In this document: positions 1 to 11,030 of the stretch, one piece after another
Position numbering within the stretch: position 1 is the stretch's first letter
Layout of the letters: each line of letters starts with the position of its first letter
Source of the DNA: Periplaneta americana
Taxonomy: Eukaryota > Arthropoda > Insecta > Blattodea > Blattidae
Reading direction: 5' to 3'
Assembly (NCBI RefSeq): GCF_040183065.1
Contig: NC_091124.1
Span: 64,891,501-64,955,500 of the forward strand
DNA length: 64,000 nucleotides
Program-made: the position numbers and the translations under genes
Notes under the pieces: generated by a model
Database searches by the model: none
The model's input: the letters and a program-made list of their open reading frames with translations, nothing else
What the model was told of the DNA's origin: nothing

Positions 1-37
1 ATATTTCAATTTTGACATAATGTTAATATAAAATAAA

Positions 38-410
38 CTATGTAATCATGAAACTTACTTCACTTAACCACATTAAGATTTTAATAATTTGAAACGCAAG
101 AGTTTTTAAATTGTTTTTAATAAAATGAAGAGGAGAACTGGTGATACAGATTCTACTATGGATTAGTGGTATTGATCTATATCTATTGTCAAATCCAGGC
201 CACCGTAAAAGCTGAATTGAGAGGCAACAACATTTTGTGTAGGCTTGCTGCTGAAGTTTCGTATTTGAGTTTTTTTGCAAGAAACCATCCATGTTTCCCT
301 CCCCCCCCCCCTCCAATGGCACGATTTTGGCGTAGTCACCATTAATCCATAAAACCTCTTGCTTTCGAGTATCGATCACATTCACTGGATGATCTTATAG
401 CCATGCAGAG
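38..410 (-). other. Unidentified minus-strand open stretch
   Basis: A 115-codon frame runs from 385 down to 38, with a possible acceptor (TCCAG) just before its start. It crosses a C-run at about 299-312. The first residues (NVIDTRKQEVLWINGDYAK) look protein-like, but I recognise no family. The frame stops being convincing after the homopolymer, so it may be an exon remnant or chance. Confidence 0.15.
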
Positions 411-2293
411 TGCAATATGTTTCCTTGTGAAAACTCCAGAAATTAGGTATCTCCAGCAATATGTTCAGATGGATATCAGAATTTCTTAGTCAATGATTCA
501 TTGTCACTAAATTCAATAACTCACTTTCTAGTTACAGACAAACATATCGAGGTCTACCTCAGGGCGCTGTCCTCAGCACAAATTTATTCAATATTTATAT
601 AAATGACTTACCCTCCCTATTAGAGGAATCAAACATGAAAACAGCACTATTTGCAGATGATATAGTTTTGTGGACTTCCGGATCTTACAGACATAGAGAC
701 AAAATTCAAAATTCTGCTCTTAAAGCTCTAAATCAACTACATGAATGGAATACATCAAATTTGATGACACTCAATTTAAGCAAAAGTAACTACCAAATAT
801 TTTCACTTGGTAAAAAAGAAAGAGAATTCAATATCCAATACAATGGCCAACACCTTCCTAGGACTTATGAATCCAAATATCTTGGAGTTATTTTCGATAG
901 TAAGTTAACATGGAGCAACCATTTGAAATACATTTCTGAAAAAGCTCGTAAAAGATTCTCCCTTCTAAAAAAGACTAGCAGGAAAGAAATGGGGATGCTC
1001 AAGGAATACTTTGAACACTACATACAAAATGATTATACAGCTAGTGCTGACATACTGCGGAGAAATTTTAATTACTTCACCTTTCATAAACGAAATAGAA
1101 TATGTTCAAAACCAAGCTCTCAGACTCATTACTGGTGGAATCAAAACAACTCCAATAGATTTTATGAGATTCCTCACTAATATTAACAGCATCAAAATGA
1201 CAATAGAAGAAAAAACACTGATTCAATATGAAAAACTTATTAGATTACCAGGAAACAATTGGCATTCATACAGTCCTCTCTGTAGATTGAAAACTCAAAA
1301 AAGTTTCATATCCATTGTTCAAGAATTAAAACAGAAAATCAATATCCCGAATTTAAAAGAAAACCTACAAATTAAACCAAGCCCTTTAACTCTATTAAAT
1401 ATGGAATATAATCTAAATTTAATAGAAGAAATACTGAAATCAGAAGTAAACACTGAAATACTAAAACAATTGTCTTTAGAGACAATTAATATTAGATACC
1501 CTCCACAAAACTGGCTTCATTTATACACTGACGGATCCTAGATCTCCAGAGAACAAGGTGCCGGTGCAGGTGTTATGTGCTGTCTCTTCTCACTTTATAG
1601 ATCTCTTGGGTATGGAACAACAAGTTTTGATGGAGAAATCATTACAATAAGTGAAAGTCTCAGGAATCTTCTATGCCACATCAGTAAATTTAAAAATGCA
1701 GTTATATTGTCAGACACCAAAGCAGCTATTCTATCAATAGTCTCTAAACACACAACTTCATCTCTAACAGCTGAAATAAGTAAAATGCTCTCTCAATTAA
1801 TATCACTCAATAAAATAATTGTATTCCAATGGATACCATCCCATTGTGGAATCCTGGGAAATGAGAATGCGGATGCTTTAGCAAAGAAGGGCAGCACTGC
1901 TACTTACAGACCTGTTACTAAATCTACGTATTACTCTGTGAAAAGATTTATTAAATCTACATACTTAGATTTCAACAAACAAAATTTGATAACACAATCC
2001 CAAGGGAAAAAATGGAACTCTCTGCATCAAAATCCACAGTTAATTCCCGATTTACCACGAAAATCGTCTGTAGCTGCATTTAGATTGGCAACAGGCCATG
2101 ATTGTTTGGCCAAACACCTGCATAGAATTGGAATATATCAGTTCCCTAACTGTCCATTGTGCAACTCAAACTAAGAAATGGATTCGGAACACCTCAAAAT
2201 CTGTGCTTCAGTAGCTGGTCATGATAATATCTTTGAAAAATATTGGAGTGCAAGAGGTCAAATGACTTTATTGTCAAACGCCTGGCATTAGAA

Positions 2294-2302
<9 letters not shown>
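410..2302 (+). mobile_element. I/Jockey-like LINE, 5'-truncated, copy 1
   Basis: Translated homology starts near 430 inside the reverse transcriptase (KLGISSNMFRWISEF) and runs through an RNase H domain and a C-terminal Cys/His motif to an (AT)n tract at 2303. The endonuclease and ORF1 are missing, which fits incomplete reverse transcription. A 400-bp relative lies at 32000-32400, and its match to this copy marks the true 3' part of the family. Clade is inferred from RNase H downstream of RT; I-like, Nimb and Jockey-type clades are not separated here. Confidence 0.85.
530..2290 (+). pseudogene. LINE ORF2 remnant: RT C-terminal half, RNase H, Cys/His motif
   Basis: The polyprotein copied LINE RNA into DNA at the target site. 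RT motifs visible are LPQGAVLS (about 549-572), FADDIVLW (about 650-673) and YLGVIFDSKLTW (about 880-915). A frameshift near 1030-1050 moves reading to the frame of 1011-1541. RNase H keeps all four acidic positions: YTDGS (about 1526), FDGEI (about 1630), LSDTKA (about 1710) and NENADALA (about 1861). A TAG at 1539-1541 falls right after the first of these. A second stop at 2172 interrupts CPLCNSN-EMDSEHLKIC, a Cys/His motif usual at the end of such proteins. An in-frame TGA also lies near 490. It cannot make a full protein. Confidence 0.85.

Positions 2303-2337
<35 letters not shown>
2303..2337. repeat. (AT)n microsatellite
   Basis: About 17 AT units directly follow the LINE 3' region and may have grown from its tail. 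Confidence 0.9.
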
Positions 2338-2339
<2 letters not shown>

Positions 2340-3871
2340 TATGAACTACTTTCTTGGGTGTTATGTGAAATATATCTGTGCGTGCTATCTATAAAAATAG
2401 TAAAATGATGAATGTACGACGATTTTATGCTGAAGTACGACATTTTTCATAAGTTGGTATGACGGTTGCATTTCCTTTACCTGGCAACCCTAGCTGAGGT
2501 ACAAAAGACCATTAAAGGAAATTATATTATGGGTAGAAATATGTGGTGCAGCAGGAGGAACCAGCTGATGACCTAGGTGCACAAAAGCAAGTCATTCCAC
2601 AGTGGTGTACAAAACAATAATAGTACATAAGAAATGGTTCCATCCTGTCTTGTAGTGTTGTAAGTCATAATGTCCTTCCCCATCAATGGCAAATAAACTT
2701 ACTTTGTAACTTTAGTAACCTGTAGATTTTTTTCCAGGTCTTAAACAACAAGATGTTTAGAATTCTATGGACTGAATTAAACATAATTTTAATAATTGTT
2801 TCAATCTTAAACTATAGTCTTTAAAAACATATAGTGTGTCTTCACAATTTTATCATTTTATTAAGTGAGCCTTACATCAAAACAGGTTGAAAATCGCTGC
2901 ATTAATGTACTGCTGAAAAGTATGGAATAATACAAATATTAAAGTTATATCAGAAGGTGGTGAGATGTAATTCTGGGAAGAATAATAACTGTGAGACATG
3001 TGCCGGGATTTGAAGGATTGCACCTCAAATTTTGTAACTGCATTGGTGTATGGGCCGTGTCATACTCCCTGAATAAGAGGGGCGTCCCTTCAGGTTTTGC
3101 TTGGGGGAGGAAGGCAAGATTTATAGGTATGACCTTAAAGGGTACATCGCAAGGTGTATTCCCTCCCTATTTCCTCTGAAATGAACTATTTTCCATGCCA
3201 TAAACTGGGAAACTTGACCATAAAATAAGATTTAAACCGATTGGAATTTTTGTTGGTGGCTAAGCAGCTACATTTTAAAAAACTAGTCCATCTAAAATTT
3301 TCGATTTAATTTGCTCAAATTCTATTGCAGGCAAAGCCTAATATTTCCTTTCTCACAGGTGACACAATGTAGCAGAATTTTAATAATCTCATCGTGGGTG
3401 TAGCATAAACCATTCTCCTAAGGTGTAGAAAAGAAATAATTAATATCAAAACCACAAATTGAAAATGATAAGTAATTTATTGTCAGTATTTTATCCATTA
3501 ACAAGTATAATACATCTATCATTAAACAGTTCTCTTGGTAAACTAGTCTACACAACTGGCTTCATATGGGTAAATGACGAACATGTCATTAGTAAAAAAA
3601 ATTTAGGAATTAAAAAATTAATGCAGAAAAAATACCTGTAAAATCCACTGCTAAATGTGATTCAGCACGTTTTATTGCATCTGTGCGTGACTTTTAAGGG
3701 TTTACAGAGATACCATTTTAAAATTCTTTAAATAGATAATCAATTATTAAAGCAGTGAAGTAATGATGTCACGAATACCGAAATACATGAGTTTGGCTGC
3801 ACATACAGTGTACTCCAAATAATAGTAAAAAAAAAAAATCTATGAATATGGTTATAGTTTCCATAAATTTA
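2338..3871. other. Region without recognised gene
   Basis: AT-rich sequence with only short open frames (for example 2991-3179 and 3459-3641). Neither has splice context or recognisable residues. I see no repeat boundary here. Confidence 0.5.
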
Positions 3872-4398
3872 TTTTATGCTCGACCATGCCGAAATGTAGT
3901 AATTATACACCTGGTAGCAGTCCTTTAATGCATGTCATTAAAGTACAGGTGTTCAGCCAATAACAACTCAGCTTACAGGTGTTCAGCCAATGACAAGTCA
4001 GCTTTGTACCGTTATAAAACCTCAAGTATCGATTATTCTCGGATATGCACTCGAAAGAGAATTAACGAAAAGTCACGGAGGCTGGAAATCCAATACTGTC
4101 GCAGAAGGTTATGTTCTGTTACTATAATAATTAGCGTTAGTTGTAAATAATATTCAAATAAATTAAATTTGTCATCTCGTTTTTCAATGTCGAATTCAAT
4201 AATCAAGGTTATATCAAGTTTAATGGGATTACATCAAGGTCAATGACATTATTATTCCTCGGAAAAAATCAATACTTTCGTGTCTGCGCACATCTCACAA
4301 TTCACGACCTAGAACAAGGTCACTTCCCATCTTGTCAGATACAAATAAAATGTATACATCTGAATAATTTCAAGTTAGAAATATGGTCGAGCATAAAA
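3872..4398. mobile_element. Terminal-inverted-repeat element, 527 bp, non-autonomous
   Basis: The ends form an inverted repeat of 16 bp, TTTTATGCTCGACCAT at 3872-3887 and its complement at 4383-4398. Inside, a 30-bp block built on TACAGGTGTTCAGCCAAT is repeated in tandem (3942-3971 and 3974-4003). No transposase is coded and I found no clear TSD, so the superfamily is open. Confidence 0.6.
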
Positions 4399-4413
4399 AG
4401 TCGTATGAAACTT

Positions 4414-4515
4414 GCCTATAATGATAATTAAGATGCTCGTATGAATATTATGAAACTCGCTTGCGCTCGTTTCATAAATATCCATACTTGCGTCTTAATT
4501 AGTATCATTATAGGC
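4414..4515. repeat. Foldback hairpin, ~48-bp arms
   Basis: GCCTATAATGATAATTAAG at the left is mirrored by CTTAATTAGTATCATTATAG at the right, with a short spacer near 4462-4465. The arms differ at a few positions. It begins 16 bp after the preceding inverted-repeat element and ends just before a LINE tail, so three repeats abut. Confidence 0.75.
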
Positions 4516-4523
4516 TCGTTGCA

Positions 4524-5480
4524 TCTTCTTCTTCTTCTTCTGCACTTCACGGTATAGGCAAAATGCCTGTTCCGTCCTCACAGCATATCTCTCCATCTCT
4601 TCTTTGGTCGTCCCACGTCCCTCCTTCCAATCGGTCAGTATTGATACAGTAATTTTGGTAGTCTCGAATTGCTCATCCTATCTACGTGATATAACCAATT
4701 ATTACGGTAGCTTTCAATTTGTTCGTTTATAGAAATTGTCTGCAATTCTGTTCTAATTTCTTCATTTTTAACTTTGTCCATTAGTGTGCAACCTTTGGTT
4801 CTCCTTAGAAAATACATTTCTGCACTTTGAATTTTTCTTTTTGTACTGTTCGAACTTACCCAGACTTCACTTCCATATAATAACGTTGGGACTGCCATTG
4901 TTTTGTAAAATTTCATTCTAGTTTCTTTTCTTGTTTTATTTCTTAATGTCTTATGGATGGTGCTGCATATCATCTTAAATCTGGACAGTTTAGTGTCTAT
5001 GTCTTTTAAATTTCCTGAGTAGACACTCATTTCGCAACTAAATATTTATAATTGGACACCTGCTCCAAGGGTTGTTCATCAATTATAATTTTTGATCTTA
5101 TTTGCATTTTTCCCAAGAAGGCCATTATTTTAGTCATACTTTTCGAGATTTTAAAGTTATAGTTCTTCGCTATCTGGTTTAATATATGGAGAGAGTATTG
5201 TAAGTCATTTTCGGTTTTCTGTATTAAAACCACGTCATCTGCATATAATAAAATATTTATTTTTCTTTCTCTGTTTATTTTTATGCCTGGGTTAATAATG
5301 AGTTTCCATTTTTGAATAATGCCATTCATATAAATATTAAAAAGGGTTGGCGACATGCTACACCCTTGTCTAACTCCTTTATTTACTATTATTTCTCCTG
5401 TTCTGTCATCCCCTGTGTTAATGATTATTTTAGAATTTATATACATATTTTTCACTACATCTATTGCTCGTTGCATAATG
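4524..5480 (-). pseudogene. RTE/CFDP2-like LINE reverse transcriptase fragment
   Basis: The 3' end lies at the low coordinate, marked by an (AAG)n tail read on the minus strand. Residues from 5476 down include GVRQGCSMSPTLFNIY and YADDVVLI (RT catalytic pair), then QVSNYKYL. After a frameshift at about 5028 the downstream part reads FYKTMAVPTLLYGSEVW and QSAEMYFLRRTKGC, typical of RTE-clade C-termini. A last frameshift near 4640 hides a VGRPKKRW motif. The endonuclease half is absent and the 5' break is near 5480. This variant is diverged from the LGRPRRRWEDNI family elsewhere in the window. Confidence 0.85.
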
Positions 5481-5800
5481 TACTATTATATGCTGAAAAT
5501 ATTAACATTTAACAATGCAGTGGATTAAAACACCAGATTTTCTGGAGCATTCTTAGCAGGACAAGGTACTGCAATCGTACATACACCACTATATTTCCAG
5601 TAACCTTGGCTCTGAATTGTTGGATATGTTGATGACACAGAAGTTTCTGATCCAAGTTAACTCTAAGATATTTAATATTATTAATGTATTATATTTGATG
5701 CATAATATGTAAATTTTCAAGAGGATATTTGTAGCACTTAGAACAGATGATAGCTTGACATATTTTTTCTCGACTATCACAGGTAATTTTCCTTTTGAAT

Positions 5801-5808
5801 ACCTAGAG
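5801..5808. repeat. 8-bp TSD of hAT element (left)
   Basis: ACCTAGAG here matches 7031-7038 exactly and flanks the hAT-like element. Confidence 0.85.
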
Positions 5809-6138
5809 CAGTGGTTGCCAAACACCACGAAATTGTGACGTAATAGAAATGCAACCCGCACACCACTATCGCAGGGACAGGGGTGGAGTAATGCAGTGAA
5901 TAACAGCGCAGAGACGGACTGCGACCAAAAAACGAAAGCAATATAATATTCTTCTACTTATTAACTGTTCATACTTTTTTCCATGTTAATTTTTTATCCT
6001 CCTATTAATGATTTTTGTATTATTAATAAAATACAATAAATTTATTTTCTTATTTACCATAGAAAGAGTGTGTACTTTACATCAGCAGATATTTGAAATT
6101 AGAAAAACGTACCAGACTGGTCACGAAGTTGTAAATTA

Positions 6139-6665
6139 CACTACATACTTAAAAAAAAAAAACATTGAAGTATTTTACTCCGATTAAGACATAGAAGCCG
6201 ATATTTTTTATTGTTTATTTATTAATGAAATATTCAAATTACCGTAAACTGGGGTTACTTTGAACACAGAGGAAACTTTGACCATTTTTTCAGAAAATCA
6301 TATTTAGGTTTCTACATGCTGCATTTGTTATAGATGGAGGTAAATTATCATAAAATCATTCTCATACCAAATTTACCTCCATCTATAACAAGTGCAGCAT
6401 GTAGAAACCTAAATATGATTTTCTGAAAAAATGGTCAAAGTTTCCTCTGTGTTCAAAGTAACCCCAGTTTACGGTACACTCATACGTAGAAAAAAAAACG
6501 TGGAAGTATTTTACACCGATTAAAACACAGAAGCCCATACTTTTTATTGTTCATTTATTAATGAAATATTCAAATTATACTACATACGTCGAAAAAAAGT
6601 CGATGTATTTTACCCCAATTAAGACATAGAAGCTGTTACTTTTTATTGTTCGTTTATTATTCAAG
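6139..6665. repeat. Three ~105-bp tandem units inside the hAT
   Basis: Each unit has a CTACATAC-like start, an A-run, a ...TATTTTAC.CC.ATTAA core, TTTTTATTGTT and TTCAAATTA. Units lie at about 6139-6241, 6477-6580 and 6581-6665, with the MITE separating the first two. Confidence 0.8.
6242..6474. mobile_element. Near-perfect palindromic MITE, 233 bp, TA target
   Basis: The arms (about 6242-6355 and 6366-6474) are almost exact inverse copies, both starting CCGTAAACTGGGGTTAC. TA flanks both ends (6240-6241, 6475-6476). The target is the junction of two tandem units; the uninterrupted junction at about 6578-6582 shows the pre-insertion state. Long palindromes with a TA TSD fit a foldback member of the Tc1/mariner superfamily. 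The high arm identity suggests a recent origin or gene conversion. Confidence 0.85.
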
Positions 6666-7044
6666 TTACAGGTAAGGGCGTGGTAGTCTTCATAACAAGA
6701 AAAATAATGACAACGTACTTTGTTATTTTATACTTCATTTAAAATTTTACAACAAATTAAGTATCTCATATTTTTGCCATCTGCACAAAATAAATACTTT
6801 TCCTTCCATGCTCCTTAAAATTAAGTTTTGACTTACTATCTGTTTTCGAAAAGACATCGAAACATATTATCCTACACACTTGTAACATTACATGCGTACG
6901 TCCGCTGCTGATAAATGTCTTTACTTATATCGAAGTGATGGCTGTAAACAGAGGGTGGGGATATGATGTCATGGTTATGCTTGAGTGGAGACAGGGGCAT
7001 GTGTCGCGACACAGCTTTTGGCAATCACTGACCTAGAGTAATAA

Positions 7045-7242
7045 TATATATATGACGTAGTGTAGAGGGCGGCCACTAGAGGGAACCCAAGAGTTGGAGC
7101 TTAATCTGAGACGATTCTGTCTGACGCCGGGGTGGTATCCGGTGTGGCTTAGTGGATAAAGCATCAGCACGTAGAGCTGAAAACCCGGGTTCAAATCCCA
7201 GCGCCGGAGAGAATTTTTCTCCGTTCCATTACTCTTTCATCG
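7045..7242. mobile_element. tRNA-containing SINE-like element, monomer
   Basis: Flanked by the 12-bp TSD CTAGAGTAATAA (7033-7044 and 7243-7254). A cloverleaf-capable tRNA-like segment lies at 7138-7208, with an A box around GGCTTAGTGGATAAAGC and a B box GGGTTCAAATCCC. The five-base anticodon stem TCAGC/GCTGA encloses a seven-base loop. About 93 bp precede the tRNA part (including GCAGAGGGCGGCC-like sequence) and about 35 bp follow, ending CTTTCATCG. The opposite end is (TA)-rich. The left TSD overlaps the hAT TSD, so this element came second. Confidence 0.8.
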
Positions 7243-7364
7243 CTAGAGTAATAAGTTTTTCGTTAATACTGCAAAATCATACAAAATGGATGTAGACAGA
7301 TTTGGAACTCAAAGAATTTCATTTTATTCTACAATAATAACAGGATAGAATATAAAATGTTTAC

Positions 7365-7552
7365 CTCTCTATTTTTACCATCCAGGTTAGGTAGTGTTAC
7401 TGTGTTATAATAATAGCCATCAGGATTGCCTACTGGTATAAAGTACCAATCAAGGTCCGTTAGCAACGGTATTGCAAATTCGCACATTTCCAACAGCTTT
7501 ACCATCATGCGAATCATGCATATTGGAATCAGCAGTCCCGTTGAATCAACAG
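7365..7552 (-). CDS. Exon of M14 zinc carboxypeptidase-like protein
   Basis: This reads as one internal exon: acceptor TTTCACAG before 7552, a two-base split codon, 62 codons, then donor GTAAAC after GAG at 7365. The residues LDWYFIPVGNPDGY followed by a K-N-R triplet match the M14A core, where NPDG and xWRKNR surround the substrate-binding Asn-Arg region. Such enzymes cut C-terminal residues from peptides and are usually secreted. Odd point: about 41 residues before NPDG, where the family has HxREW with two zinc ligands, this exon starts V-D-S-T-G-L-L. R and W are absent, and any His would have to come from the previous exon. It may be a divergent or inactive homologue, or a pseudogene. Neighbouring exons were not found. 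Confidence 0.6.
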
Positions 7553-8819
7553 CTGTGAAAACAACTTTTCATTAATCAACTGCACTTCTATTAATCCTCT
7601 TATATAATGTACTAAGCCTATTTTACTTTTTCATACGAGATATAAAAAAGATAGCACTGAGACGCTACAAAAGAGAGAGTTGAGATTTTCATTTCTGATA
7701 CACCAACACTGACTTCGAGCATGCTGTCTTTCTGTCTGTGTACAACGATTTCTCTTAAACTATTGACCAGATCTGTTTAGACCTACATACTTATTTCTTC
7801 TTTTTATTGCGAATTCAGCTGGTATTGGGAAGTAACTTATTGTTAAAAGATTACCAGCCTCTTGAAAGTCAGTTCATTACATATCATTGTAACACTGAAG
7901 CACAGTCTAATATACAGAGCTTTCGAGAATGAATGGTGGGGTTTCATGAGGTTCTGTGAATGTATTACATGTAATAATGGATTGAAAGCGCTTTTATTTG
8001 ATTCGCTACATAATTCAAAGAGATTAAAAACAACATCCTTAATTTTCAATACGTGCACCATTAAAAGCACGACACACATCATAACGGTACCAGTATTCAG
8101 TTTCAGTTCACACTTTGGCAAGAACAACTGGAGTAAGGCCCATTTCACACATATATGGTGACCATTCAAACAGCACCATTTACTCAGTTAAAGGAGGAAG
8201 ATTATACCGAAAGCTTTCATATGCTTTCACATGCACAGTCCACCATGATGTTACCGTGCCTTGTCATTACAAAATCCGGCAACGTCCCTATCTTAACTTC
8301 ATAACACATGGTAGTGCAGTGAATAGTTGAATGACTTCCTTCACATGTGCCATGTGTAATGCCTGGTTCCTTTATTTACATATCTACCAACACTGTGAAC
8401 TTAATTCAGTGAATGTTATCACCCAATATGATAAAATAATCTTACTTTCTTAATTGAAGTGAGGCCAGTATTTTTGAGACGAAACAAGTGTTGTTTAGAA
8501 ATAATACGAAAAATACTTGGAGGGAAGTTTTCGTCATCTCTCAACTCTGCAAAATGTACTGGTGTACTAAATGCTTCAAATTTTTTCTTTTTCATATTTT
8601 ATGGACAAGTCTAGTCAATTAGATGTTCCTTTTCCTCTTTTTTTCATGCATCTTTATAATATCATCAGTGCTATAATGCTTCTATGATTCATTTTGAGAA
8701 GCAACATACCACCAAATAACTGGTTTGGTATAATCAGCTGTGTATGAAAGGTAAAAAAAAAATGTCACCATCCTGTGTAAAAGCTGCCATTTATACAGTC
8801 GCCGCATATGTGTAAAACA
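7553..8819. other. Non-coding interval with a dispersed ~55-bp repeat
   Basis: No gene recognised. A segment near 7928-7977 (GAATGGTGGGGTTTCATGAG) recurs inverted at about 11091-11153, so both belong to one unnamed repeat. The paired frames around 7843-8330 are shadows without family features. Confidence 0.5.
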
Positions 8820-8965
8820 ATCTAATGCTGCAGTTGCTTGTCTGATTCTTTCTTGAGGACGACAAGATTGGAAATGTTTTCACTGTAAACCTCATTTTTT
8901 ATATAACCCCAAAGGAAGAAGTCTAATGGGATAAGATCAAACTTCTTATAGGTCACATGATGGGC
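8820..8965 (-). pseudogene. Mariner-type transposase C-terminal fragment
   Basis: Minus-strand residues LIPLDFFLWGYIKNEVYSEN match the block around the third catalytic acidic residue (consensus LTPLDFFLWGxxKxxVY) of DUF4817-type mariner transposases. The rest of the element is decayed beyond recognition. Confidence 0.65.
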
Positions 8966-9294
8966 ACATTTCTGCCAAACTATCACTTTGGAACTCGAAG
9001 ATTTAACTTTCTTTGCACATGATTCGCAAAGTAGGGTGGTGCTCACTCTTATTGAAAGATGATCTGAAACCCAGCATCTTCAATTTTCTCGATCTGAGGA
9101 AATAGAAAGTTCTCTTGCATGTCCATATGCACACCGTGTTTGATGTTTCAGCGAAGAAAAGAGATATCTTAATTTACATGGTCTTAGTGTCCGATAAGTT
9201 ACGTGATTTCAAAGGTACCAGTAGTATCTGTTGGAAAGGTTCAGTCTATAATTTCTCAAAATTTATGTAAGGCTTAAATAATAGTTTTCATATT

Positions 9295-10204
9295 TATTTA
9301 GAATAATGTTTTTGACTACAATTAGTCATCTTCAGATTTATTTAGTAGTTACATTAACATTTATGAACACATGTTATATTACTGAAAATCTAAGAATATA
9401 CTTATATAGTGATATTTTTCTGTTGTCTGCAATGATACACAATATCAAGGAATATATATTTAATTTATTATTGGTTAGAATATGTTAAAAACTATTAATA
9501 GTGCACTTTTCAGTTCTCAATGTGCAGTGCGATATGTAAGACATGAATGACCGAGAACCTGCTAGCGTAGCAAAGCAAAGTAATGTACACAAGTCGTTCT
9601 GAAGTCAATATAAGTGAGTGAAAGATCTGAAAAAAATGAATCCCAAAAGCATAAGGGAGAGGAACGACATAATTAATAAAAAGTTTGAAGATCTATAAAA
9701 AAGAGAATAATACGTGAAAAGGAAGGTGAAATACTTAGAAGAAGAGAAAAGGAAGAACAATTGAATATTTTTTGGGATAGAAGAGCAAGGAAATGAGCAG
9801 TCATGGGACACATACGAAGTGTTAGTGGTTGGAAGTGGTTAAGAATATTATATTGTAAATGGACAAGTGAAGAAAGTTTATAGGTTGGGAAGGGGTAATA
9901 ACAGGACTATTTTGGTCAGACTGGCGAACTTGAAGATTAAGGAAAAAATTATGTGTAATAAGAAATCATTAAAAGACTCTAACATTAGGAGGAGGAGGAT
10001 TTTGCACGATCTTTGCTAATGTACTATAAATTAAAAATACATACTTTGATATTGTATAACCACTGTAGTCAATAGAAAAATATCACTATAGAAGTATATT
10101 CTTAGATTTTCAGTAATATTAAATGTGTTCAAAAATGTTAATCTAACTATTAAATAAATCTGACGATGATTAATCATAGTCGAAAATGTTACTCTAAATA
10201 TCAT
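9295..10204. mobile_element. Foldback element with ~140-bp inverted arms
   Basis: The left arm (about 9295-9437) and right arm (about 10062-10200) are inverted copies with scattered differences; both hold TTACTGAAAATCTAAGAATA. Between them lies a LINE ORF1-like fragment, so the structure may be a foldback that captured LINE sequence, or two inverted LINE pieces. Confidence 0.65.
9636..10020 (+). pseudogene. LINE ORF1-like fragment (RTE/CFDP2 type)
   Basis: Across frameshifts the plus strand reads LEEEKRKNN, FGIEEQGNEQSWDTYE, VYRLGRGNN and ILVRLANLKIKEKIMCNKKS. This series resembles the nucleic-acid-binding ORF1-like region that precedes the endonuclease in cockroach RTE-like LINEs, as I recall them. 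Stops and frame changes rule out function. Confidence 0.55.
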
Positions 10205-10206
10205 AT

Positions 10207-10725
10207 TTACCGAATATAAGACGACCCCCTATTTTCCAATGGCTTTCATAGGATTTAATTTTAAGGTATTGTTTTATGAATTCACAGACAATCCATTATT
10301 AACTATGGTTATAGAACATATAAAATTTCAAGTTTAATCACATCTATAGAATAAATAGATCCCCTTGATGAAATGAAATTTGTATCCCTGCAAAGCTCAA
10401 CACTCTAAATATTCTATTTAAAAAAATTATATACACGAACTAAGTAAATGGCTTTATGATTGAAGTTGAAGTACGGTAAATATTTGGAATACTTTTTTTC
10501 CTCAGAAAGTACCACGAAAGTACTACGAAAATCAATACTTGCAAAGAAGCAGACCACAGGAGAAACAACTATGACTGAGACGTTATTTATTGTACTGCAC
10601 AACATAAAAAAATTAGATAACGTGTGTATTTTTCTTAATACGCGAATTTAAAACGACTCTCCCCCCCCCCCCCCCCCCACCATTCTTCAGACACAAAAAT
10701 TGGAAAAAGTCCTCGTCTTAAAGTA
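10207..10725. mobile_element. Decayed MITE with GAATATAAGACGAC-type end
   Basis: The left end ACCGAATATAAGACGACCCC has a poor inverted partner near 10710-10725 (CTCGTCTTA). A long C-run at about 10661-10678 lies inside. The pattern is common in arthropod MITEs, but the right end is degraded. Confidence 0.4.
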
Positions 10726-10779
10726 TAACTATTACTTAAGCCATATATAAATTTGGTAAGTTATAGATCAATCATTCCA

Positions 10780-11030
10780 AAAGATACAAAAGAGAAAAAA
10801 GGCTCAAAATCTGGCTGTGCATTAGGCTGCACCAAATACTGACATTTGGAGAATCTCGAATGTGTGAAGTGTGAATTTTCGGAGCCCCAAATGCAGCAAC
10901 TGTACCAATTTACACAACTGCTGATATAGAATGCTGCCTCATTCGAGAAGAGGATCTCATTCAAAAATCCTGATTCATTGTCAATTCTCTGTAGCATATT
11001 AACAGCGAATTCAACCCTATGCACCTTGCC
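10780..11030 (-). pseudogene. Mariner-type transposase fragment with first catalytic region
   Basis: Minus-strand residues SGFLNEILFSNEAAFYISS and IWGSENSHF correspond to FLxxVLFSDEATFHxSG and IWGxENPH of DUF4817-type transposases. The catalytic Asp of FSDE is replaced by Asn. Neither the HTH nor the rest of the core is seen nearby. Confidence 0.65.

Larger units (their letters stand above)
5809..7030. mobile_element. Non-autonomous hAT-like transposon, 1222 bp
   Basis: Ends are CAGTGGTTGCCAAA and the complement of CAGTGATTGCCAAA, flanked by the 8-bp TSD ACCTAGAG on both sides. A CAGNG start and an 8-bp TSD are hAT hallmarks. No transposase frame is present. The interior carries a ~105-bp tandem array (6139-6665) and a palindromic MITE inserted in that array. 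The sequence next to the right end (GTGTCGCGACAC) is itself palindromic. Confidence 0.88.

Noticed and set aside
7138..7208. Functional tRNA gene
   Set aside because: The cloverleaf can be drawn, but the loop position before the presumed anticodon is C instead of U, the acceptor stem relies on wobble pairs, and copies sit in mobile elements with TSDs.
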